A DNA stretch of 64,000 nucleotides from Bradyrhizobium arachidis. Lineage in GTDB: Bacteria; Pseudomonadota; Alphaproteobacteria; Rhizobiales; Xanthobacteraceae. The notes beneath the pieces were generated by a model. That model worked only from the letters and a program-made list of their open reading frames with translations. It had not been told where the DNA came from and made no database searches. Position 1 is the stretch's first letter; each line of letters begins with the position of its first letter. This document shows, in pieces, positions 9,167 through 16,954 of this stretch. The stretch spans positions 5,084,001 through 5,148,000 of the forward strand of contig NZ_CP077970.1 of assembly GCF_024758505.1 (NCBI RefSeq), written 5' to 3'. The position numbers and the translations under genes are program-made.

Positions 9167-9886
9167 CTAGCACCCCATCCGGTCGGCAATGCCGCCGAAA
9201 TCCCTGGCGACGATGTCCCAGCTGCCGGTGGCTTCGAAGTCCACCTTCTGCAGCGGACCGTACTCGGTCGGACGCGCGACGAAGGCGGTCTTGAGACCGT
9301 TCTTCTGTGCGGCGGCGAGATCGTTGTTGTGGGCGGCGACCATCATGACCTCCTCGGGCTTCAAGCCCAGGAGGCGCGCGGCGCCGAGATAGGTTTCGGC
9401 GTCGGGCTTGTAGTGCTCGAACAATTCCGCGGACATCACGAGATCCCACGGCAGCCCCGCGAACTTCGCCATGTTGGTGAGGAGTGCGACGTTGCCGTTC
9501 GAGAGCGGCGAGATCACGAATTTGGTCTTCAGCCGCGTCAGGCCGGCGACGCTGTCGGGCCAGGGATGCAGGCGGTGCCAGCCTTTTGTGAGGTGATCGA
9601 GGTCGGCCTCGGTGAGGCCCTTGATCGCAAACTTTTCGACAAGCTTGTCCAGCGAGCGGCGGTGCAGGACGTCGAGCATGACGTAGCCGCGCTCGGGATG
9701 CTTTCGTACGTTGTCCATCGAGGCGACGTACATGCCGCGCCAGCCGTCGACCAGCGCGGTCCAGTCGGCAGTGATGCCGCGGCCCTTCCCCCACCACATG
9801 AAGTCGGTGATCAGGCTGGTGCGCCAGTCCACGACGGTGCCGAACACGTCGAACACCAGCGCCTTCACGGAGGACAGGTCGGACAT
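9167..9886 (-). CDS. Haloacid dehalogenase, type II (HAD superfamily)
   Basis: A 239-residue L-2-haloacid dehalogenase-type HAD hydrolase. Motif I is FDVFGTVVDW with nucleophile Asp13; motif II is SPLSNGN; the motif III lysine is in HYKPDAETY; motif IV region is MVAAHNNDLAAA. The family removes halogen from 2-haloalkanoic acids through an ester with the Asp, but many genomic members probably act on other substrates, so the dehalogenase name follows homology only. The gene stands alone between the TPR regulator and GlpX, and a small decayed duplicate of its 3' half lies at 7391-7437. Confidence 0.85.
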   Translation of the reverse strand: MSDLSSVKALVFDVFGTVVDWRTSLITDFMWWGKGRGITADWTALVDGWRGMYVASMDNVRKHPERGYVMLDVLHRRSLDKLVEKFAIKGLTEADLDHLTKGWHRLHPWPDSVAGLTRLKTKFVISPLSNGNVALLTNMAKFAGLPWDLVMSAELFEHYKPDAETYLGAARLLGLKPEEVMMVAAHNNDLAAAQKNGLKTAFVARPTEYGPLQKVDFEATGSWDIVARDFGGIADRMGC

Positions 9887-9911
9887 GTGCGCATTCTCGT
9901 ATTTTTATCGT

Positions 9912-10063
9912 TGTCATTCCGGGGCGCGACGAAGTCGCGAACTATGGTGCGCAATTGCGCACCAGAGAATCTCGCGCAACAACTTCTGGATTCCGGGTTC
10001 TCCGGGCCGCGCTTTGCGCGGTCCCGTCGCCCCCATTGCGCACTTGCGCAATGGGGAATGACG
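9912..10063. repeat. Intergenic palindromic repeat element (GTCATTCC family)
   Basis: The element starts with GTCATTCCGGGGCGCG and ends with its partial complement GGGGAATGACG. Inside are two further near-perfect palindromes, GGTGCGCAATTGCGCACC and a second around CCATTGCGCACTTGCGCAATGG. The layout is that of a mobile-looking intergenic repeat (REP/BIME type) found between genes in this family of bacteria. It fills the gap between the haloacid dehalogenase and GlpX genes. Confidence 0.7.
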
Positions 10064-10070
10064 CTTCGCG

Positions 10071-11072
10071 TCAACCCAGGTAGAACTTCTCGAGCTGCCG
10101 GTGCTCGGCCTTGATGTAGCGCACCGTGCCGGTGACGGAGCGCATCACCACCGTCTCGGTCTCGATCACGCCATCCTTGCGGAACTTGACGCCCGAGAGC
10201 AGCGAGCCCGTGGTGACGCCGGTGGCAGCGAACAGGCAGTCGCCCTTGGCCATGTCCTCGATGCCGTAGATCATCTTGGGATCGTTGACGCCCATCTTGG
10301 CGGCGCGCTCGCGCTTCTCGTCGGAATCCAGGATCAGGCGGCACTGCATCTGGCCGCCGATGCAGCGCAGCGCGACCGCAGCCAGTACGCCCTCGGGCGC
10401 ACCGCCGGTGCCGAGATACATGTCGACGCCGGTGTTGTCGGGGTCGGCGCAGTGGATCACGCCGGCGACGTCGCCGTCGGTGATGAGACGTACCGCGGCG
10501 CCGGTCGAGCGCACGCTCGAGATGATGTCGGCATGGCGCGGACGGTCGAGCACGAGGACCGTGATCGCCTCGGGGGCGACGCCCTTGGCTTTCGCAAGGC
10601 GGTGCACATTGTCGGCGGGTGTGGCGTCCAGCTCGACCACGCCCTTGGCGTAGCCCGGACCGATCGCGAGCTTCTGCATGTAGACGTCGGGGGCGTGCAG
10701 CAGCGTGCCGCCGTCGGCCATCGCCATGGTGGCGATCGCGCCCGGCATGTTCTTGGCGCAGAGCGTGGTGCCTTCCAGGGGATCGACGGCGATATCGACC
10801 TGCGGGCCGGCGTTCATGCCGACCTTTTCGCCGATGAAGAGCATCGGCGCCTCGTCGCGCTCGCCCTCGCCGATCACGATCGTGCCCTCGATCGGCAGCT
10901 TGTTGAGCTCGCGCCGCATCGCATCCACCGCGGCCTGGTCGGCCGCCTTCTCGTTGCCGTGCCCGCGCAATCGCGCCGACGACACCGCCGCCCGCTCCGT
11001 CACGCGCACGATCTCCAGCGTGAGAATACGCTCGAGCAACGCGTGCGGCGGGACTGAAATATGGGTCGACAT
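10071..11072 (-). CDS. glpX: Class II fructose-1,6-bisphosphatase
   Basis: A 333-residue GlpX-type phosphatase that dephosphorylates fructose 1,6-bisphosphate in gluconeogenesis and, in this group of bacteria, in the Calvin cycle. Characteristic motifs are GEGERDEAPML, VDPLEGTTLCA (metal binding) and MYLGTGGAPEGVLAA. The start at 11072 (MSTHISVPPH) is favoured by a GGAG sequence 9-12 bases upstream and by the usual family length; the frame remains open to 11138. It is followed by a palindromic repeat element and preceded by a different one, then by the homoserine dehydrogenase gene on the same strand. Confidence 0.93.
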   Translation of the reverse strand: MSTHISVPPHALLERILTLEIVRVTERAAVSSARLRGHGNEKAADQAAVDAMRRELNKLPIEGTIVIGEGERDEAPMLFIGEKVGMNAGPQVDIAVDPLEGTTLCAKNMPGAIATMAMADGGTLLHAPDVYMQKLAIGPGYAKGVVELDATPADNVHRLAKAKGVAPEAITVLVLDRPRHADIISSVRSTGAAVRLITDGDVAGVIHCADPDNTGVDMYLGTGGAPEGVLAAVALRCIGGQMQCRLILDSDEKRERAAKMGVNDPKMIYGIEDMAKGDCLFAATGVTTGSLLSGVKFRKDGVIETETVVMRSVTGTVRYIKAEHRQLEKFYLG

Positions 11073-11146
11073 TTGGCTTACTCCTTCAAAACAGCTCAGC
11101 GCTTCAATTCGCGTCACGCGCGTTCGTTCGAACGGCACTTCAGTTT

Positions 11147-11219
11147 GAGCATGATCTCATCGGAAAACCGCTTCACACTTTGCGCTAGCGCGGCCCTCCG
11201 GGTGCGGATCATGCTCTAG
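11147..11219. repeat. Palindromic repeat, GAGCATGATC family, copy 1
   Basis: Begins GAGCATGATC and ends GGATCATGCTC, with GGAAAACCGCTTCACAC inside. The same outer arms and core recur at 16442-16492 and 41001-41077. The right arm overlaps the stop codon of the homoserine dehydrogenase gene, so it may also serve as its transcription terminator or RNA-stabilising hairpin. Confidence 0.75.
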
Positions 11220-12532
11220 TTTTTCTCGATCCTGATCACCTGCGGCCGACCGCTGATCACCTTGTCCTTCTGCACGGCGGCAAGCGCACGGCGGACGGCG
11301 TCCTCATGGGTCGCATAGGTAATCAGAATGACGGGCACGGGAGAAGTTTTGCCATCGGCCGCCGCACTGCCTCCATTGGGATGGCGCTGCACGATGGATT
11401 CGATCGAAATCTTCTGCTCGGCGAGCCGGGTCGCGATCGCAGCCGCGGTGCCCGGGAAATCGCGTGCCAAGAGGCGGATGTAGTAGCCGCCCTCATGCCG
11501 CTCCATCGGCGCCTTCTTGGTGTCGCGGAGCTGCGCCACGGGCCGGCCGAACGGCTTTGCGCGGATGCCGCGCGCGACGTCGGCGATGTCGGCCAGCACT
11601 GCTGACGCGGTCGCAGCACCGCCGGCGCCGGGACCGACCAGCGTGATCGGAGGGATGCCCTCGCCGTCGATCGTGACCGCATTGGTAACGCCCATCACCT
11701 GCGCGATCGAGGAGGATTTTGGAACCATGGTCGGATGCACGCGCTGCTCGATGCCCTTGGCGGTGCGCACGGCAACGCCGAGCAGCTTGAGGCGGTAGCC
11801 GAGATCGTCGGCGGCGCGCAAATCTTCCGGCGCGATGGAGGAGATACCTTCGACATACACGGCGCTTTGAGCAACTTTCGTGCCGAAGGCGAGGCTCGCC
11901 AGAATCGCGAGCTTCTGTGCGGTGTCATGGCCGTCGACGTCGAAGGACGGATTGGCCTCGGCATAGCCGAGCCGTTGCGCATCTTTCAGACATTCGGCAA
12001 ACGACAGGCCCTCCTGCTCCATCCGCGTCAGGATGTAGTTACAGGTGCCGTTGAGGATGCCGTAGACGCGGTTGATGCCGGTGGCAGCTAAGCCCTCGCG
12101 CAGCGTCTTGATGACGGGGATCGCGGCACCGACCGCTGCCTCGAAGTTCAGCGCGCCGCCGTGGTTTTCGGCAGCCTTGGCGAGCTTCAGCCCGTGCTTG
12201 GCGAGCAGCGCCTTGTTGGCGGTGACGACCGACTTGCCCGACTTGAGCGCCGCCTCGACCGCGGACAGCGCGGGATCGCCGGAGCCGCCCATCAGCTCGA
12301 CGAAGCAGTCGATGCCGCCGTGCGTGGCCAGCGCGAGCGGATCCTTGACCCATTCGACTCCGCGCAGATCGACGCTGCGCTTCTTGGCCTTGGAGCGCGC
12401 GGTGACGGCAACGACGCGGATGCCGCGGCCGCTGCGGCCCGAGAGCACGCGGGCCTGGGATTCAATGAGACGGACAACTTCGGCGCCAACGGTGCCGAGC
12501 CCCGCGATACCCACTTTCAGGGGTGCGACCAT
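11216..12532 (-). CDS. hom: Homoserine dehydrogenase
   Basis: A 438-residue NAD(P)-dependent enzyme that reduces aspartate semialdehyde to homoserine, the branch point to threonine and methionine. The N-terminal Rossmann motif GIAGLGTVGAEV, the catalytic-domain signature around YAEANPSFDVDGHDTAQKL, and a C-terminal ACT domain (YIRLLARDFPGTAAAIATRL) are all present; the ACT domain implies feedback control by threonine. The gene is 26 bp downstream of the aminotransferase gene and probably co-transcribed with it. Length is normal for the long, ACT-containing form. Confidence 0.95.
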   Translation of the reverse strand: MVAPLKVGIAGLGTVGAEVVRLIESQARVLSGRSGRGIRVVAVTARSKAKKRSVDLRGVEWVKDPLALATHGGIDCFVELMGGSGDPALSAVEAALKSGKSVVTANKALLAKHGLKLAKAAENHGGALNFEAAVGAAIPVIKTLREGLAATGINRVYGILNGTCNYILTRMEQEGLSFAECLKDAQRLGYAEANPSFDVDGHDTAQKLAILASLAFGTKVAQSAVYVEGISSIAPEDLRAADDLGYRLKLLGVAVRTAKGIEQRVHPTMVPKSSSIAQVMGVTNAVTIDGEGIPPITLVGPGAGGAATASAVLADIADVARGIRAKPFGRPVAQLRDTKKAPMERHEGGYYIRLLARDFPGTAAAIATRLAEQKISIESIVQRHPNGGSAAADGKTSPVPVILITYATHEDAVRRALAAVQKDKVISGRPQVIRIEKN

Positions 12533-12558
12533 AACTAACGAAAACCTGCCGGAAAGAA

Positions 12559-13779
12559 TTAACGCCGATTGGCGAGCGGAACGACGTTGTGCAACGTTTC
12601 GATGCCGCTTTCAAGGAAGCGACGCACGCCGCGCGCGGCCTGCCGGATACGCTGCTCGTTTTCTACCATGGCGATGCGGACATATCCTTCACCATGCTCA
12701 CCGAAGCCGACGCCGGGCGACACCACCACGCCTGATTTCTCCACCATCAGGGTGGCGAATTCCATGCTGCCGACGCTGCGGAACGCCTCCGGCAGCGGCG
12801 CCCAGGCGAACATCGAGGCCTCCGGCGGCGGGATCTCCCAGCCGGCGCGGCCGAACGATTCCACCAGCGCCTCGCGCCGCTTGCGATAGGTGTCGCGCAT
12901 CTCCTTGATGCAATCGTCGGGGCCGTTCAGCGCCGCGGTTGCCGCGACCTGGATCGGCGTGAACGCGCCGTAGTCGAGATAGGATTTGACGCGCGCCAAG
13001 GCTGCGATCACGCGCTCATTGCCGACCGCAAAGCCCATGCGCCAGCCGGCCATCGAATAGGTCTTCGACATCGAGGTGAACTCGACGGTGACGTCGATCG
13101 CGCCGGGCACCTGCAGTACGGAGGGCGGCGGGTTGTTCTCGTCGAAATAGACTTCGGCATAAGCAAGATCCGACAGGATCAGGATCTCGTGCTTCTTCGC
13201 GAAAGCCACGAGGTCCTTGTAGAAATCCAGGCTCGCGACATAGGCGGTGGGGTTCGAGGGATAGCAGACCACGAGTGCCAGCGGCTTCGGGATCGAATGC
13301 ACGATCGCCCGCTCCACCGCCTCGAAGAATTGCGGCGTCGGTTCCGACGGCACCGAGCGGATCACCCCGCCCGCCATCAAAAAGCCGAAGGCGTGAATCG
13401 GATAGCTCGGATTCGGACAGAGGATCACGTCGCCCGGCGCGGTGATTGCCTGCGCCACGTTGGCAAAGCCTTCCTTGGAGCCCAGCGTCGCGACGATCTG
13501 GGTGTCGGGATTGAGCTTCACCCCGAAGCGGCGAGCGTAGTAGGCGGCCTGGGCCTTGCGCAGGCCGTTGATGCCGCGGGACGCCGAGTAGCGGTCGGTG
13601 CGCGGCTTGCCCAGGGTCTCCTTCAACTTCTCCAGCACGTGCGGCGGAGCCGGCAGATCCGGATTGCCCATGCCGAGGTCGATGATGTCGGCGCCGGCGT
13701 TCCGCGCGGCCGCCTTGGCCCGGTTGACCTGTTCGAACACGTAAGGCGGCAGACGGCGGATGCGGTAAAATTCTTCCAT
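12559..13779 (-). CDS. PLP-dependent aminotransferase (AlaC / LL-diaminopimelate aminotransferase-like)
   Basis: A 406-residue fold-type I aminotransferase. The PLP lysine is Lys239 in SMSKTYSMAGWRMGF; supporting residues are Asn176 (YPSNPT), Asp204 (LSDLAYAE) and Arg247. The N-terminus MEEFYRIRRLPPYVF is typical of the AlaC/YfdZ group, whose members are often labelled LL-diaminopimelate aminotransferase; alanine or glutamate transamination is as likely as a lysine-pathway role. Start at 13779 matches the conserved family N-terminus; the frame extends to 13881 without support. Position immediately before hom suggests an amino-acid biosynthesis operon. Confidence 0.85.
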   Translation of the reverse strand: MEEFYRIRRLPPYVFEQVNRAKAAARNAGADIIDLGMGNPDLPAPPHVLEKLKETLGKPRTDRYSASRGINGLRKAQAAYYARRFGVKLNPDTQIVATLGSKEGFANVAQAITAPGDVILCPNPSYPIHAFGFLMAGGVIRSVPSEPTPQFFEAVERAIVHSIPKPLALVVCYPSNPTAYVASLDFYKDLVAFAKKHEILILSDLAYAEVYFDENNPPPSVLQVPGAIDVTVEFTSMSKTYSMAGWRMGFAVGNERVIAALARVKSYLDYGAFTPIQVAATAALNGPDDCIKEMRDTYRKRREALVESFGRAGWEIPPPEASMFAWAPLPEAFRSVGSMEFATLMVEKSGVVVSPGVGFGEHGEGYVRIAMVENEQRIRQAARGVRRFLESGIETLHNVVPLANRR

Positions 13780-13999
13780 GGGTCCAGACTTCGGTTCGTG
13801 AGCTCCGAACAACCGGCTGGGGCAGAATCGGAGGCCGCATGACCGGCCTTCCAAGGGGCTGTCGTCGTCACCACAAATCAACTCAAAATCAAATACTTAG
13901 AGTTGAATTGGGAGAGACTCGATGAATTCCCCTGCCCTGACTTTCGGCTGAATTGATGTGTTGTAGCACGGACGGGCTGGCACGCCAGCCGTTACCTTG

Positions 14000-14044
14000 C
14001 CTGAGATTATTTGGCCTGAGATCATTTGGCCTGAGATTATTTGG
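14000..14044. repeat. Three tandem 15-bp repeats at the 3' end of the lipoprotein gene
   Basis: The unit CCTGAGATTATTTGG occurs three times head to tail, the middle copy with one change (ATC for ATT). The last unit contains the stop codon of the lipoprotein gene. Because the unit is five codons long, slippage would keep frame, and in the alternative frame it would encode PNNLR/PNDLR repeats. Confidence 0.85.
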
Positions 14045-14330
14045 CGTCCTTGCCGGCCGTGGCCTGGCGGGCACGCGCGGCCGTCAGTTCGGCCTCGATC
14101 TTGGCGCGCTGCTCGGGTGTGATCGCTGCGGCCTCGTCGCGGGCCGGAGGGAGATCATGGACCGGCAGGTAGGTGCCGACTTCCCGCGGGCGCGGCTGGG
14201 CATCCGCCGGCGTCAGATCGGCGATCTGGCTCGAACAGCCCGCAAGCCCAAACGACGCCGTTAGCAGCGCGCCGAGCGCAAGCCGCCTCCATCGCCGGTC
14301 CACCCGCGCCAACACTTGGAACGCCACCAC
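14037..14330 (-). CDS. Small putative lipoprotein
   Basis: A 97-residue protein with a basic N-terminus, a hydrophobic stretch and the lipobox LAGC (Cys32), so it should be lipid-anchored at the cell envelope. After the cysteine there is a short acidic and alanine-rich tail with the segment ITPEQRAKIEAELTAARAR, probably helical. No domain is recognised. The start is uncertain: the longest form begins with GTG at 14330 and lacks a strong ribosome-binding site, and shorter in-frame GTG starts are possible. The stop codon sits inside a tandem 15-bp repeat, so the C-terminus may vary between strains. Confidence 0.6.
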   Translation of the reverse strand: MVAFQVLARVDRRWRRLALGALLTASFGLAGCSSQIADLTPADAQPRPREVGTYLPVHDLPPARDEAAAITPEQRAKIEAELTAARARQATAGKDAK

Positions 14331-14557
14331 TTGGGAAATCCCCTACTCCCAGCCCCAGGCCAGACTGAGCTTACTCGCCGCGCGGATCATTGTCGCCCCC
14401 AATGACCTGCGCCCGATCAACGAAGCCCGTCGTTGCGGCTTCAATGTGACAGAACCAAGAAACTTTGTCGCACTGCAACACATCTTGGAGAGCAATTAAC
14501 CCCGAACATGCGAGCTTCGCGGTGACGAACGCGGAATGAATCTGTAGTGTTTTCTCC
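14331..14557. other. Divergent intergenic region upstream of phaC
   Basis: About 230 bp between the lipoprotein gene (leftward) and phaC (rightward). It should hold both promoters. No clear operator or sigma-70 pair is assigned; a weak Shine-Dalgarno precedes phaC. Confidence 0.4.
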
Positions 14558-16363
14558 ATGAGTACCGTCACGACCGACAAGCCGACCGAGACCAAATTCG
14601 ATGCCGAAGCCTTCGCGATGAATGTCGCGCGGGCCATGGAGAACGGGGGCAAGGCGCTCGCCGCCATGCTGCAGCCGCGCGACGGCGCCACCGTGCAGGA
14701 CCGGCCGCCGCCCGAGCTGACCGAGATGGTCAAGACCTTCACCGCGGTCGCCGAATACTGGCTGTCGGATAACGCGCGCAGCTCCGAGCTGCAGACGAGG
14801 CTCGCCAAGGACTATCTCGACCTCTGGGGCACCGCCGCGCGGCGCATGGCCGGCGAGCAGGTCGCACCCGCGATCGATGCATCTCCGCGCGACAAGCGCT
14901 TCGCCGACCCGGAGTGGAAGTCGAACCAGTTCTTCGACTTCATGAAGCAGCTCTATCTGATCACGACCAAGCGCGCCCATGAACTGGTGCAGGACGCCGA
15001 TGGCCTCGATCCGCACACCCGCCGCAAGGCGGAGTTTTATATGCAGCAGGTCACCAACGCGCTGTCGCCGTCGAACTTCGTGCTGACCAATCCGGAAGTG
15101 CTGCGCGAGACGGTCGCGACATCGGGCGACAATCTGGCGCGCGGCCTGAAGATGCTCGCCGAGGACATCGCGGCCGGCAAGGGCACGCTGAAGATCCGCC
15201 AGTCCAACCCGGACAATCTCGAGCTCGGCGTCAACATGGCGACGACACCGGGCAAGGTGATCTTCCAGAACGAGATGATGCAGCTCATCCAGTACTCGCC
15301 GACCACGGAGAAGGTGCTGCGCACCCCGCTCCTGATCGTGCCGCCCTGGATCAACAAGTTCTACATCCTCGATCTCAAGCCGGAAAAATCCTACATCAAA
15401 TGGTGCGTCGACCAAGGCATCACGGTGTTCGTGATCTCCTGGGTCAATCCCGACAAGCAGCTCGGCAACAAGAGCTGGGAAGACTACATGAAGGAAGGCC
15501 CGCTCACGGCGATGGACGTGATCGAGAAGGCCACCGGCGAGCTGAAGGTGCACACCGCCGGCTATTGCGTCGGCGGCACCATGCTCGCGACCACGCTGGC
15601 CTGGCTTGCCGAGAAGCGCCGCCAGCGCGTGATGTCGGCGACGTTCTTTGCCGCCCAGGTCGACTTCACCCATGCCGGCGACTTGCTGGTGTTCGTCGAC
15701 GAGAACCAGATCTCGGCGCTCGAGCGCGACATGAAGGCCGCCGGCGTGCTGGAAGGCTCCAAGATGGCGATGGCCTTCAACATGCTGCGCTCCAACGATT
15801 TGATCTGGTCCTACGTCATCAGCAACTACCTCAAGGGCCAGCAGCCCAGCGCATTCGACCTGTTGCACTGGAATTCGGACGCCACGCGCATGAGCGCGTC
15901 GAACCACTCCTACTACTTACGCAACTGCTATCTGGAGAACCGCCTTTCCACCGGCACGATGGTGCTCGACAACACGCTGCTCGATCTCTCCAAGGTCAAG
16001 GTGCCCGTCTACAACCTGGCGACCCGCGAGGACCACATCGCGCCGGCGGAGTCAGTGCTCTACGGCTCGCAGTTCTTCGGCGGCCCCGTGAAATACGTGC
16101 TGTCGGGCTCAGGCCACATCGCCGGCGTCGTCAACCCGCCGGCCTCGAACAAGTACCAGTACTGGACCAACGACGACATCAGGGATGTGACCGTGGCCCA
16201 GTGGATGAAAGGCGCGCAGGAGCACAAAGGCTCGTGGTGGCCGGACTGGCGCGAGTGGCTCAGCAGCATCAATTCCGAGGAGGTGCCCGCGCGCACCGTC
16301 GGCAGCGAGGCCCTGCCCCCGATCGAGGACGCGCCCGGCAGCTACGTCCGCGTTCGCGCATAG
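14558..16363 (+). CDS. phaC: Class I poly(3-hydroxyalkanoate) synthase
   Basis: A 601-residue synthase that polymerises 3-hydroxybutyryl-CoA into storage polyester at the granule surface. The lipase-like box is GYCVGG with catalytic Cys337; the catalytic Asp is in TREDHIAP and the His in GSGHIAGVVNPP. The class I length and the PHB synthase N-terminal domain region are complete. phaA, phaB and phaR are not adjacent. It is monocistronic, with a hairpin followed by T residues at 16390-16437. Confidence 0.95.
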   Translation: MSTVTTDKPTETKFDAEAFAMNVARAMENGGKALAAMLQPRDGATVQDRPPPELTEMVKTFTAVAEYWLSDNARSSELQTRLAKDYLDLWGTAARRMAGEQVAPAIDASPRDKRFADPEWKSNQFFDFMKQLYLITTKRAHELVQDADGLDPHTRRKAEFYMQQVTNALSPSNFVLTNPEVLRETVATSGDNLARGLKMLAEDIAAGKGTLKIRQSNPDNLELGVNMATTPGKVIFQNEMMQLIQYSPTTEKVLRTPLLIVPPWINKFYILDLKPEKSYIKWCVDQGITVFVISWVNPDKQLGNKSWEDYMKEGPLTAMDVIEKATGELKVHTAGYCVGGTMLATTLAWLAEKRRQRVMSATFFAAQVDFTHAGDLLVFVDENQISALERDMKAAGVLEGSKMAMAFNMLRSNDLIWSYVISNYLKGQQPSAFDLLHWNSDATRMSASNHSYYLRNCYLENRLSTGTMVLDNTLLDLSKVKVPVYNLATREDHIAPAESVLYGSQFFGGPVKYVLSGSGHIAGVVNPPASNKYQYWTNDDIRDVTVAQWMKGAQEHKGSWWPDWREWLSSINSEEVPARTVGSEALPPIEDAPGSYVRVRA

Positions 16364-16389
16364 CGCGAGGACGCGCGTCTCTGTATAAC

Positions 16390-16437
16390 TAAGGCGCGAT
16401 GAGATCAGGACGAATCGTCATCGCGCCTTAGCTTTTT
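16390..16437 (+). terminator. Candidate rho-independent terminator after phaC
   Basis: Inverted arms TAAGGCGCGATGA and TCATCGCGCCTTA are followed by GCTTTTTG. A 17-base piece including the left arm (TAACTAAGGCGCGATGA) recurs at 32621-32637, and a shorter related hairpin lies after rhlE, so this terminator is part of a repeat family joined to the GAGCATGATC element. Confidence 0.7.
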
Positions 16438-16441
16438 GTCT

Positions 16442-16492
16442 GAGCATGATCTTTTCGGAAAACCGCTATGCACTTTTCCGGATCATGCTTTA
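16442..16492. repeat. Palindromic repeat, GAGCATGATC family, copy 2
   Basis: Starts GAGCATGATC, continues TTTTCGGAAAACCGC and ends CCGGATCATGCTT, giving a strong stem. Same family as 11147-11219 and 41001-41077. It sits directly behind the phaC terminator hairpin. Confidence 0.8.
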
Positions 16493-16522
16493 GCCGACCG
16501 AGATGAATCGAGGGGAAACGGT

Positions 16523-16921
16523 ATGACGCGCGAATTGTTCTGGCTGACGCTGACGGTGATTTTGACCGGCATCCTCTGGATTCCCTACATCATCAACCGC
16601 GCTCAGGTCCGCGGCCTCTCCGGCGCCATGGCGAACCCCTCGCGCAACGACAAGCCGCATGCCGACTGGGCCAACCGCCTGATGTTCGCGCATGACAACG
16701 CGGTCGAGAACCTCGTGATCTTTGCGCCGCTGGTGCTGATCCTCAATTCGATCGACTATTCGACCAAATGGACCGTGCTCGCCTGCGCCGTGTATTTCTG
16801 GTCGCGGGTCGCACATCTGATCGTCTACGCAATCGGGATCCCGGTGTTCCGCACGCTGGCCTTCACCGTCGGCTTCATCGCCCAGGCCGTGCTGGCACTG
16901 GCGATCTTCAAGGTGGTTTGA
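16523..16921 (+). CDS. MAPEG-family membrane protein
   Basis: A 132-residue integral membrane protein with about four hydrophobic segments. The region NRLMFAHDNAVENLVIFAPLVL resembles the conserved RxxNAxEN motif of the MAPEG superfamily (membrane-associated glutathione and eicosanoid proteins). The start at 16523 has AGGGG nine bases upstream; the frame is open back to 16436, through the repeat, which argues against a longer product. Function in bacteria of such members is largely unknown. Its last seven codons and stop are part of a 22-bp sequence repeated after the next gene. Confidence 0.85.
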   Translation: MTRELFWLTLTVILTGILWIPYIINRAQVRGLSGAMANPSRNDKPHADWANRLMFAHDNAVENLVIFAPLVLILNSIDYSTKWTVLACAVYFWSRVAHLIVYAIGIPVFRTLAFTVGFIAQAVLALAIFKVV

Positions 16922-16922
16922 G
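16901..16922 (+). repeat. 22-bp direct repeat, left copy
   Basis: The last 22 bases around the MAPEG stop codon (starting GCGATCTTCAAGG, ending GGTTTGAG) are repeated exactly at 17854-17875. The two copies bracket the carbamoyltransferase-like gene. Confidence 0.9.
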
Positions 16923-16954
16923 CGCGCGTCCCGGAGGCGCGCCAACACGAAGCG

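Noticed and set aside
14441..15907. 488-codon minus-strand frame over phaC
   Set aside because: PhaC on the other strand is unambiguous, and this frame has no homology signal.
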